Source: an uncultured Lachnospira sp. (GTDB taxonomy: Bacteria > Bacillota > Clostridia > Lachnospirales > Lachnospiraceae). Taken from it: a stretch of 64,000 bases of DNA. Of the stretch, positions 8,758-16,739 are shown piece after piece. Position 1 is the stretch's first letter, and each line of letters opens with the position of its first letter. Where the stretch lies: NCBI GenBank assembly GCA_934359185.1, contig CAKRLE010000003.1:186001-250000 (forward strand). The letters are read 5' to 3'. Made by a program: the position numbers and the translations under genes. The notes under the pieces were generated by a model. The model was given only the letters and a program-made list of their open reading frames with translations. It was not told the DNA's origin and did not search any database.

Positions 8758-9801
8758 CTAAAGACTGGTAATTATACACTCTGGATAAAAATGTTTTAGA
8801 ATTTCCTGATAACCGCAGCCATCAAGTGCCATAATATTAGCAGAATAAAGACTCATTCCAAATCCCATTCCCACACCTTTACTTGTAATTCTGATGCTGT
8901 CCTTTTTATACTCTAATGTCAGATATGCAGATTTCAACCCCATCATAGATGCAAATTGTTCTCCCGACATACACAGATCTCCTACCTGCATCCCTGTTAT
9001 GTATCCATCATCTGTCTTTGCTGTAACCTGGATGTCTCCTGACGGATTTCCCACATCAATTCCACAATCCATTCCTGTCTTCTTTTTCCAGTCGCGCACA
9101 ATAGAAATAAGTTTTGAATTATCAAATTCATTTGTCACCATATAATCTGGAGATTCTTTATCATCTGCACAATCCACCTCTGCAAGATATCCATACTCCT
9201 CACCCAGAAGCCTGCTTCCAGACATAGTTTTTCCAGGACTCACTCTTGTATACATGGCTCTTATATAATTCTCTTTATATTCAATAATCTTATTATCTGT
9301 CTCATCAACCCATTGCTTTATCTGGGTAAATACATTTTTCCAATCATCTCCCCACTTGCTTTTCATCTGTGACCTTGTAAGAAATCCATTTTCAAGCTGG
9401 TCGCTGTCAATTTCATTTCTTCTATTCATCTGACACACAACATCGCTCCTAATCACTACAGCAAGCGCTTTAACCATCTGTTCCTGGTCAGCAATACCTG
9501 AACTGCTGCCTGAAACCCCATTGCTATTTGATGCACTCCCTGAACTACTGCCCTGACTTCCACTCTTGTTGTACTCCTTCGCCACCGACATTGCCACAAA
9601 ATCGTTCAGGCTGACAGCCTGTACAGCATTATTGTATACAATATTCACTTTACGTCCTTTGATGCTGCCACCTGTCACTTCAATCGGTACATCTGCATAT
9701 TCCGCAGCATTCCCATTAAATAACAGCGTTATTATAAGCGGTATGTACAGGTACGCTGTAACCACCACAATAATCTTCCATATTTTGCGTATTTTTGACA
9801 T
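8758..9801 (-). CDS. spoIID: Stage II sporulation protein D, peptidoglycan lytic transglycosylase
   Basis: 347 aa with one N-terminal membrane anchor (IWKIIVVVTAYLYIPLIITLLF). The SpoIID domain shows LNDFVAMSVAKEY, whose Glu corresponds to the catalytic residue of this lytic transglycosylase family, then MVKALAVVIRSDVV. It closes with KGVGMGFGMSLYSANIMA and GYQEILKHFYPE, the family's GHGVGMSQYGA-like end. SpoIID cuts glycan strands during engulfment together with SpoIIM/SpoIIP. Unusual feature: a Gly/Ser/Asn-rich insertion of ~25 residues directly after the catalytic Glu segment, before IADQEQMVKA. It forms an operon with spoIIQ 44 bp downstream. Confidence 0.9.
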   Translation of the reverse strand: MSKIRKIWKIIVVVTAYLYIPLIITLLFNGNAAEYADVPIEVTGGSIKGRKVNIVYNNAVQAVSLNDFVAMSVAKEYNKSGSQGSSSGSASNSNGVSGSSSGIADQEQMVKALAVVIRSDVVCQMNRRNEIDSDQLENGFLTRSQMKSKWGDDWKNVFTQIKQWVDETDNKIIEYKENYIRAMYTRVSPGKTMSGSRLLGEEYGYLAEVDCADDKESPDYMVTNEFDNSKLISIVRDWKKKTGMDCGIDVGNPSGDIQVTAKTDDGYITGMQVGDLCMSGEQFASMMGLKSAYLTLEYKKDSIRITSKGVGMGFGMSLYSANIMALDGCGYQEILKHFYPECIITSL

Positions 9802-10222
9802 TTAAAACGAAAAATCCTTTCACTAGTTACATACTTTGTTACATATAACTATATGCAGAATTCCCCCAGCTTATGAAATTTCTCTCATATCACTTACAGC
9901 CAGGGCAAGAAATTTTCATTCACGCCACATATATGCGATGGCAATAATTCAATTTGGATTAATTACAACATTTGCTCAAATAAAATCCAAAATCGTCCCA
10001 ATATTTGCCGAAAAAATTTGATTTTTGCTTAAAATAAAGAAAAGGCATCAAAAAATCCAACATCTCACTGAAATTTGGATTTTTTGAGCCTTTTCAATTA
10101 ATAGCTCCATTTTGCATATTTTCAAATCAATTTTCACATGATTTTGGCTTTTTCAAGGAAAGAGCCTTTAAAAACTCCAAAAACAACATGCCACATGCCT
10201 CAATGAATCACCATTATTCATC
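9802..10222. other. Intergenic region between glgP and spoIID
   Basis: 421 bp with no credible gene. It holds the glgP terminator hairpin (10039-10095), AT-rich spacer sequence, and presumably the sporulation-controlled spoIID promoter in the last ~60 bp before 9801. I could not identify sigma-E or sigma-F boxes with confidence. Confidence 0.6.
10039..10095 (-). terminator. Terminator hairpin downstream of glgP
   Basis: GAAAAGGCATCAAAAAATCC-type left arm (10039-10060) pairs with the right arm at 10075-10095 over 21 bp with one mismatch, around a ~14-nt loop. A/T tracts at both ends make it usable on either strand. It sits 128 bp after the glgP stop. Confidence 0.7.
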
Positions 10223-12697
10223 TTACTTATTGTCAGGTACATGAACCTTCTCGAGCTTCCAGATATCTGAAACATACTCTTCAATTGTTCTGTCTGATGA
10301 GAACTTACCAGCATTAGCTACGTTAATCATAACTGATTCAGCCCAGCCCTTCTCATCCTTATACTTCTCTTCAATTCTCTTCTGGGCCTCAACATATGAG
10401 CGGAAATCCTTAAGGATAAAGTAAGTATCTGGTCTTCTGCCGCCTTCATTGTTAAGAAGCGAGTTATATATATCCCTGAAAAGTTCTGGATCCTGTGGAG
10501 AAAACTTGCCATTGATAAGTTCCATAAGAACTTCTCTTACATCCTGATCATTGTTAAATATCTCCATTGGGTCATAACCGCCCTCATTCTCATAACGGAT
10601 AACTTCATCTGAACTAAGACCGAATATAACAGCGTTCTCCTGTCCAACCTCTGCTACAATCTCAACATTAGCTCCATCCATAGTACCAAGTGTCATGGCA
10701 CCATTAAGCATGAACTTCATGTTACCTGTACCTGAAGCCTCCTTGGAAGCTGTAGAAATCTGCTCAGACACATCTGCTGCGGCAAATATAATCTCACCGT
10801 TAGATACTCTGTAATTCTCAATAAACACAACCTTAATCTTGCCATTGATTGACTTATCGTTATTGATAACATCTGCAACGCTGTTGATAAGCTTGATTGT
10901 AAGCTTCGCAATTCTGTAACCAGCTGCTGCCTTGGCACCAAATATGAATGTTCTTGGTGTCATATCCATATCAGGATGTTTCTTTAACTGGTCATACAGA
11001 TACATTACATGCAAAATGTTAAGAAGCTGTCTCTTATACTCATGAAGTCTCTTAACCTGTACATCGAATATAGAATTAGGGTCTACATCAATTCCATTAT
11101 GCTCCTTAATGTACTTAGCAAGGCGGACCTTGTTCTTATACTTAATCTGCATAAATTCAGACTGGCACTTTGCATCATCTATGTATACCTCAAGCTTCTT
11201 TAACTGTGAAAGATCTGTAATCCATCCATTACCAATCTTATCTGTAATCCAGTCAGCAAGAAGTGGGTTAGCATGAAGAAGGAATCTTCTCTGTGTGATA
11301 CCATTAGTCTTGTTATTGAACTTTTCTGGCATCATCTCATAGAAATCCTTAAGCTCCTGCTTTTCAAGAATTTCTGTATGAAGTTTGGCAACACCATTAA
11401 CTGAATATCCGGCAGCGATAGCAAGATGTGCCATCTTAACCTGTCCATCATATATGATTGCCATTTTTCTAATTTTCTCCTGATTATCAGGATATTTAGC
11501 CTTGATTTCTTCTACAAATCTTCTGTTAATCTCTTCTACAATCTGATAAATTCTAGGAAGAAGTCTTGAGAATAACTCAATTGGCCACTTTTCAAGTGCC
11601 TCTGCCATGATAGTATGGTTAGTGTAAGCAACTGTCTTAGTTGTTACATCCCATGCCTCATCCCACTCTAAACCTTCCTCATCCATAAGGATTCTCATAA
11701 GTTCTGCAACCGCAACTGTAGGATGTGTATCATTTAACTGGAAAGTTACCTTCTCATATAACTTTCTTACATCATCATGTCTCTCCTTATACTGTGCAAC
11801 AGCTCTCTGTACTGAAGCAGATACGAAGAAATACTGCTGCTTAAGTCTAAGCTCCTTACCTGCATAATGGTTATCATTAGGATAAAGTACTTCTACAATA
11901 TTCTTTGCAAGATTCTCTTCCTCAACAGCCTTCTGATAATCGCCCTTGTCGAAAAGACTTAAATTAAATGTATCAACTGGCTCTGCATCCCAGATTCTTA
12001 AACTGTTAACTGTATTAACGCCATAACCTACGACTGGAACATCATATGGAATAGCTGTAACTGCTCTGTAGTCCTCCTGAACGAACATATCTCTTCCAGT
12101 CTTCTCATCTCTGTATGAACGTACATAACCACCAAACTTTACAACTGTTGCATATTCTGATCTCTTTATTTCAAATGGGTTGCCATCCTTAAGCCAGTTA
12201 TCTGGAACCTCAACCTGATAACCATCTCTTATCTCCTGCTTGAACATACCATATTTGTAGCGGATTCCACATCCATACGCAGGATACTCTAATGTTGCAA
12301 GTGAATCAAGGAAACATGCAGCAAGACGTCCAAGTCCACCATTACCAAGAGCTGCATCTGGCTCCTGATCCTCTATAACATTGATATCTACACCAAGCTC
12401 ATCAAGAACTTCCTTAATCTCATCATATACTGTGAGGTTAATCATGTTATTGCCAAGTGCTCTACCCATAAGAAATTCCATAGACATGTAATAAACTGTC
12501 TTTGCATCCTGTTTAGCATACTCTTTCTGAGTTGCAATCCACTTATCAATAATAATGTCCTTAACCGCATACGCTACAGCCTGAAACTGCTGCTGCTTGT
12601 CTGCTTCATCAAAATTCTTTCTATAAAGAGTTTTACAGTTACTTATAACGTTCTTCTTAAACTCTGCCTTATCAAACCCTGTCTTAGCAAGTGTCAT
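10223..12697 (-). CDS. glgP: Glycogen/starch (alpha-glucan) phosphorylase
   Basis: 824 aa, the normal length of GT35 phosphorylases, which release glucose-1-phosphate from alpha-1,4-glucan ends using phosphate and pyridoxal phosphate. Motifs: YYMSMEFLMGRALGNNM (~residue 50), the ALGNGGLGRLAACFLDS block, FQLNDTHPTVAVAELMR, VKRLHEYKRQLLNILH, and the PLP lysine region EASGTGNMKFMLNGAMTLG followed by TMDGANVEI. ATG follows AGGAGGGG. It is a monocistronic gene set off by terminators at both ends and by a palindromic element upstream. It would feed stored or imported alpha-glucan into glycolysis. Confidence 0.97.
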   Translation of the reverse strand: MTLAKTGFDKAEFKKNVISNCKTLYRKNFDEADKQQQFQAVAYAVKDIIIDKWIATQKEYAKQDAKTVYYMSMEFLMGRALGNNMINLTVYDEIKEVLDELGVDINVIEDQEPDAALGNGGLGRLAACFLDSLATLEYPAYGCGIRYKYGMFKQEIRDGYQVEVPDNWLKDGNPFEIKRSEYATVVKFGGYVRSYRDEKTGRDMFVQEDYRAVTAIPYDVPVVGYGVNTVNSLRIWDAEPVDTFNLSLFDKGDYQKAVEEENLAKNIVEVLYPNDNHYAGKELRLKQQYFFVSASVQRAVAQYKERHDDVRKLYEKVTFQLNDTHPTVAVAELMRILMDEEGLEWDEAWDVTTKTVAYTNHTIMAEALEKWPIELFSRLLPRIYQIVEEINRRFVEEIKAKYPDNQEKIRKMAIIYDGQVKMAHLAIAAGYSVNGVAKLHTEILEKQELKDFYEMMPEKFNNKTNGITQRRFLLHANPLLADWITDKIGNGWITDLSQLKKLEVYIDDAKCQSEFMQIKYKNKVRLAKYIKEHNGIDVDPNSIFDVQVKRLHEYKRQLLNILHVMYLYDQLKKHPDMDMTPRTFIFGAKAAAGYRIAKLTIKLINSVADVINNDKSINGKIKVVFIENYRVSNGEIIFAAADVSEQISTASKEASGTGNMKFMLNGAMTLGTMDGANVEIVAEVGQENAVIFGLSSDEVIRYENEGGYDPMEIFNNDQDVREVLMELINGKFSPQDPELFRDIYNSLLNNEGGRRPDTYFILKDFRSYVEAQKRIEEKYKDEKGWAESVMINVANAGKFSSDRTIEEYVSDIWKLEKVHVPDNK

Positions 12698-12738
12698 AAT
12701 TCCCCTCCTGAAACTTTGTTAGTATCTTAGATAATAAA

Positions 12739-12780
12739 AAAATGTGCATAATCCTCAGATAAGAGAATTATACACATTTT
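12739..12780 (-). terminator. Rho-independent terminator downstream of ileS
   Basis: Minus-strand sequence AAAATGTGTATAATTCTC (12780-12763) pairs with GAGGATTATGCACATTTT (12756-12739), one mismatch, and is followed by TTTATTATC. It lies after ileS and palindromic element C and just before the glgP start region. Confidence 0.75.
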
Positions 12781-12836
12781 CCCATGTAATTGCAATCTTA
12801 TGTTAAATATTTAACAATAAAACTTTCAATATAACC

Positions 12837-13005
12837 AAGCTGTACCGCAGCAAGCCATCTGCTAAACGTTCAAGCGAAGCGCGTTTTTAGCAGATGGCTT
12901 TAATAAGATTTATCGTGCTGCCCTTAGAACTGCTAAACAAGTTAGACCAGCAATTTTATCTGTAGGCACAGCGTTAGCTGACACAGGCTTGCTGCGGTAC
13001 AGCTT
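12837..13005 (+). repeat. Palindromic intergenic element, copy C (short form)
   Basis: Outer arms are a perfect 20-bp inverted repeat: AAGCTGTACCGCAGCAAGCC (12837-12856) and its complement at 12986-13005. Inside, GCCATCT/AGATGGC encloses the same 31-bp core as copies A and B (12861-12891). The downstream order CTTTAATAA, TCGTGCTGCCCTTAGAAC, ATTTTAT, TGTAGGCAC also matches copy B. The element occupies the gap between ileS and its terminator. No coding potential. Confidence 0.85.
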
Positions 13006-13014
13006 ATGTTATAT

Positions 13015-16000
13015 TTAGTTTTTCTTTACACCAAGAGAAACCTTCTCTCCATTGATATCCCACTCTTTGACAAATCCATCTGCCTTGCCAGCCACAATAC
13101 TGTCAGCCAGACAAACATTTCCAATCTGGGTAGCATTATTCTCCATAAGAGCAGCAATCTTGTCGTTACCTTCAACAGTTACAATGATTCTGTCCATAAC
13201 CTCGAATCCTGCATCCTTACGCATTGTCTGTAACTTACTTACTATCTCGCGGACAAAGCCTTCCTCGATAAGCTCATCTGTAAGATTAGTATCCATAACA
13301 ACTGTGATTCCCTTATCAGAGTTAGCTACAAATCCTTCCATCTGAGTCATCTCAATCAGAAGATCTTCCTTAGTAAGCTCGATATCCTGTCCAGCTACAT
13401 TAAGCTTAAGAATTCCTGTGCTATTGAGCTCATCCATAGCCTTGTTGCCATCAAGCTCAGCAAGTGCTTTTCTGATATCATTAAGAATCTTGCCATACTT
13501 AGGTCCTAATGTCTTTAACTGTGGCTTAAAGCTGTATGATGTGAAATCTCTTACATCATCCTTGTACTCAACAGTCTTAACATTAAGCTCATCTGCAATA
13601 ATATTAGTAAAGAAGTCATTTAACTTCCAGTCTGCCTTGATGAACATCTTGCCGATTGGCTGTCTGTTCTTGATGTTAGTAGCATTTCTGCAGGCACGTC
13701 CGATAACAACTGCATCAAGAACGTCCTCCATGTTATCCTCTAACTCCTTGTCAATCCAAGCCTCATTAGCAACTGGGAAGTCACAGAGATGTATACTCTC
13801 TGGAGCTGTCTTATCTACACTTCTTACAAGGTTCTGGTAGATGCTCTCTGTCATAAATGGAATCATAGGAGCTGCTGTCTTGCAAAGTGTAACTAATGTT
13901 GTATAGAGAGTCATGTAAGCATTAATCTTATCCTGCTCCATACCCTTAGCCCAGAATCTCTCACGGCATCTTCTTACATACCAGTTAGAAAGCTCATCAA
14001 CAAAGTCCTCAAGGACTCTTGCTGTCTCTGTAATCTTGTAATTTGCAAGATTATTGTCAACTGTCTTAACTAGTGTATTTAACTTAGACAATATCCATTT
14101 ATCCATTACTGGAAGTTTATCGTAATCAAGTGTATATTTAGTTGGGTCAAAATTATCAATATTAGCATACAATACGAAGAACGCATATGTATTCCATATT
14201 GTTCCCATAAACTTTCTCTGACCCTCTGTAACAGCCTTGTCATGGAATCTGTTAGGAAGCCAAGGAGCTGAATTCTCATAGAAATACCATCTTATCGCAT
14301 CCGCACCATGTGTCTTTAATGCATCAAATGGATCTACAGCATTACCCTTTGACTTACTCATCTTCTGTCCATCAGCATCCTGGACATGACCTAATACAAT
14401 AACATTCTCATATGGAGCCTTATTGAAAAGGAGTGTTGATATAGCAAGAAGTGAATAGAACCATCCTCTTGTCTGGTCAACAGCCTCAGAAATAAACTTG
14501 GCTGGGAACTGCTGCTCAAATAACTCCTTATTCTCAAATGGATAGTGATGCTGTGCAAATGGCATAGAACCTGAGTCAAACCAGCAGTCAATAACTTCTG
14601 GAACTCTCTTCATCTTGCCCTGGCACTTAGGACACTTACATGTAACTGCATCAATATATGGTCTGTGAAGCTCGATGTTATCTGGACAATTATCAGAGTT
14701 AGCCTTTAATTCTTCCTTGCTTCCGATTGAAAGCATCTCGCCACAATCCTCACATACCCAGATATTAAGAGGTGTACCCCAGTATCTGTTACGAGAGATA
14801 CCCCAGTCCTGAACATTTTCAAGCCATGCACCGAAACGTCCTGTACCGATTGTCTCTGGAATCCAGTTGATTGTCTTATTATTAGCAATCAGGTTAGCCT
14901 TAACTTCAGGATCACTCATCTTGATGAACCATGATTCTCTCGCATAGTAGATAAGTGGTGTATCACATCTCCAGCAGAATGGGTAATCATGCTCAAATTT
15001 AGGTGCTGAGAACAATTTGCCTTCTTTATCAAGGTCTTTTAACACCTCTGGATCTGCATCCTTAACAAACTTGCCTGCATATGGTGTCTCTTCTGTAAGG
15101 TCACCCTTTCCATCTACAAACTGAATGAATGGAAGGTCATTCTCACGTCCAACTCTGGCATCATCTTCACCAAATGCTGGTGCGATATGAACAATACCTG
15201 TACCATCACCCATTGTTACATAATTGTCACATGTTACAAAATGTGCTTTCTTATTCTGCTTCTTGGCAGCTTCTCCTGCACATGCAAAAAGTGGTTCATA
15301 TTCCTTACCCTTAAGGTCAGCCCCCTTATATGTCTCTAAAACAACATAATCCTTGCCTTCCTGACCTTCTGCTACATCCTTGCCTGTCTTGGCATCAACT
15401 CCTGTCTTAGCTGAAAGTCCGCCAAGTACTGATGAAAGAAGTGCCTCTGCCATATAATATGTGTATCCGTCAGCTGCCTTAACCTTAACATATGTCTCAT
15501 CCGGATTAACACAGAGGGCAGTGTTAGATGGAAGTGTCCATGGAGTAGTTGTCCATGCAAGGAAATATGCATCCTCATCAACACATTTGAAACGGACAAC
15601 TGCTGAACGCTCTTTAACCTGCTTGTATCCCTGTGCAACCTCATGTGAAGAAAGAGGTGTACCACAACGAGGGCAGTAAGGAACTATCTTAAATCCCTTA
15701 TAAAGAAGCCCTTTATTCCATATTTCCTTAAGAGCCCACCACTCTGACTCAATAAAGTTATCATCATATGTTACATATGGATTATCCATATCAGCCCAGA
15801 AACCAACTGTAGATGAGAAATCCTCCCACATACCTTTGTATTTCCATACGCTCTCTTTACAATGATTGATGAATGGCTCAAGACCATATTCTTCAATCTG
15901 TTCCTTGCCATCAAGACCGAGTTTCTTCTCAACCTCAAGCTCAACAGGAAGTCCGTGTGTATCCCATCCAGCCTTTCTTGGAACCATATAACCCTTCATT

Positions 16001-16221
16001 GTTCTATATCTTGGAATCATATCCTTGATAACTCTTGTAAGAACATGTCCAATATGTGGCTTACCATTGGCTGTAGGAGGTCCGTCATAAAATGTATATG
16101 TCTCTCCCTGCTTGCGGTTCTCAATACTCTTCTTAAAGATGTCATTATCTTTCCAGAACTTCTCAACCTGCTTTTCTCTCTCTACGAAATTCATGTCCGA
16201 TGATACTTTTTCGTAAACCAT
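13015..16221 (-). CDS. ileS: Isoleucyl-tRNA synthetase
   Basis: 1068 aa from ATG 16221 (MVYEKVSSDMNFVEREKQVE), with AAGGAGAA 6 nt upstream. A longer in-frame extension to 16350 runs through the T-box terminator and is rejected. Class I motifs are clear: PPTANGKPHIGH (HIGH) near residue 50 and GQKMSKSKGN (KMSKS) near residue 610, with the CP1 editing domain between (LAWTTTPWTLPSN, GTGIVHIAPAFGEDD) and the tryptophan-bearing CFDSGSMP block. The C-terminal anticodon region has the IleRS type-2-like ending. Charges tRNA-Ile in the cytoplasm. Regulated by the upstream T-box. Confidence 0.97.
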   Translation of the reverse strand: MVYEKVSSDMNFVEREKQVEKFWKDNDIFKKSIENRKQGETYTFYDGPPTANGKPHIGHVLTRVIKDMIPRYRTMKGYMVPRKAGWDTHGLPVELEVEKKLGLDGKEQIEEYGLEPFINHCKESVWKYKGMWEDFSSTVGFWADMDNPYVTYDDNFIESEWWALKEIWNKGLLYKGFKIVPYCPRCGTPLSSHEVAQGYKQVKERSAVVRFKCVDEDAYFLAWTTTPWTLPSNTALCVNPDETYVKVKAADGYTYYMAEALLSSVLGGLSAKTGVDAKTGKDVAEGQEGKDYVVLETYKGADLKGKEYEPLFACAGEAAKKQNKKAHFVTCDNYVTMGDGTGIVHIAPAFGEDDARVGRENDLPFIQFVDGKGDLTEETPYAGKFVKDADPEVLKDLDKEGKLFSAPKFEHDYPFCWRCDTPLIYYARESWFIKMSDPEVKANLIANNKTINWIPETIGTGRFGAWLENVQDWGISRNRYWGTPLNIWVCEDCGEMLSIGSKEELKANSDNCPDNIELHRPYIDAVTCKCPKCQGKMKRVPEVIDCWFDSGSMPFAQHHYPFENKELFEQQFPAKFISEAVDQTRGWFYSLLAISTLLFNKAPYENVIVLGHVQDADGQKMSKSKGNAVDPFDALKTHGADAIRWYFYENSAPWLPNRFHDKAVTEGQRKFMGTIWNTYAFFVLYANIDNFDPTKYTLDYDKLPVMDKWILSKLNTLVKTVDNNLANYKITETARVLEDFVDELSNWYVRRCRERFWAKGMEQDKINAYMTLYTTLVTLCKTAAPMIPFMTESIYQNLVRSVDKTAPESIHLCDFPVANEAWIDKELEDNMEDVLDAVVIGRACRNATNIKNRQPIGKMFIKADWKLNDFFTNIIADELNVKTVEYKDDVRDFTSYSFKPQLKTLGPKYGKILNDIRKALAELDGNKAMDELNSTGILKLNVAGQDIELTKEDLLIEMTQMEGFVANSDKGITVVMDTNLTDELIEEGFVREIVSKLQTMRKDAGFEVMDRIIVTVEGNDKIAALMENNATQIGNVCLADSIVAGKADGFVKEWDINGEKVSLGVKKN

Positions 16222-16293
16222 GCTGAATTCTCCTTTTCGTTGATTCTTTTCCATATCATGCAGTTCTATGAACTGCTGCAGCCATCCAGACTG

Positions 16294-16580
16294 CAAAAAG
16301 CCCCCTGCCGTAATTACGACAGGGGGCAGAATTAACTTTACCTTGTTCATTACGACATACCAGCATATGCGTCCCCTTTAACGGTGGGATTACCGTCCTG
16401 GCTTAATCAAGAACGCTTACATACACTTACAACCCAATTATGATTGTATCTGCCTCCGCTTATCTCTTTCAGCTGGATGCTTGGAAGTGATATTCAGACT
16501 GATTCTACCCGCATCGGCTCACACCATCCCGACTCGCTCTTGCTCTCGACTACAATCCTACTGTCTTCGTCATCGCATTT
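16294..16580 (-). ncRNA. T-box leader with isoleucine specifier, controlling ileS
   Basis: The minus-strand leader begins GATGACGAAGACAGTAGG, the typical T-box 5' region, then has a Stem I distal segment (AGTCGGGATGGTGTGAGCCG) and a specifier loop reading GAATATCACTTCC, with codon ATC (Ile) at 16491-16489. A terminator, GCCCCCTG...CAGGGGGC (16300-16327) plus CTTTTT, ends 73 nt before the ileS ATG. A UGGU, complementary to ACCA of tRNA-Ile, lies at 16362-16359. The usual ACCGCG after it is absent: instead TGTCGTAAT follows. Uncharged tRNA-Ile should favour antitermination. Confidence 0.85.
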
Positions 16581-16644
16581 ATATGAATAATATGCCACAA
16601 AAATGCTTTTGTCAAGGTTTTATGGGATAACTTCCTTTAAAATA

Positions 16645-16696
16645 AAACAAGACTGCCGCCCCAGCGGCTCAAACCGCTAGAACAACAGCCCTGTTT
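16645..16696 (-). terminator. Terminator downstream of the pectinase gene
   Basis: Minus strand: AAACAGGGCTGT pairs with GCAGTCTTGTTT around an internal stem AGCGG/CCGCT (16678-16674 with 16667-16663), followed by TATTTTAAAGG. It begins ~45 bp after the stop codon of the giant pectinase. Confidence 0.65.
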
Positions 16697-16739
16697 ATAT
16701 GGTTACATATTTAATTAACCCAAAAATGTCATCGTGTCA

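Noticed and set aside
16222..16350. N-terminal extension of IleRS by 43 codons
   Set aside because: Runs through the T-box terminator; ATG 16221 has a strong ribosome site and matches the usual IleRS N-terminus.
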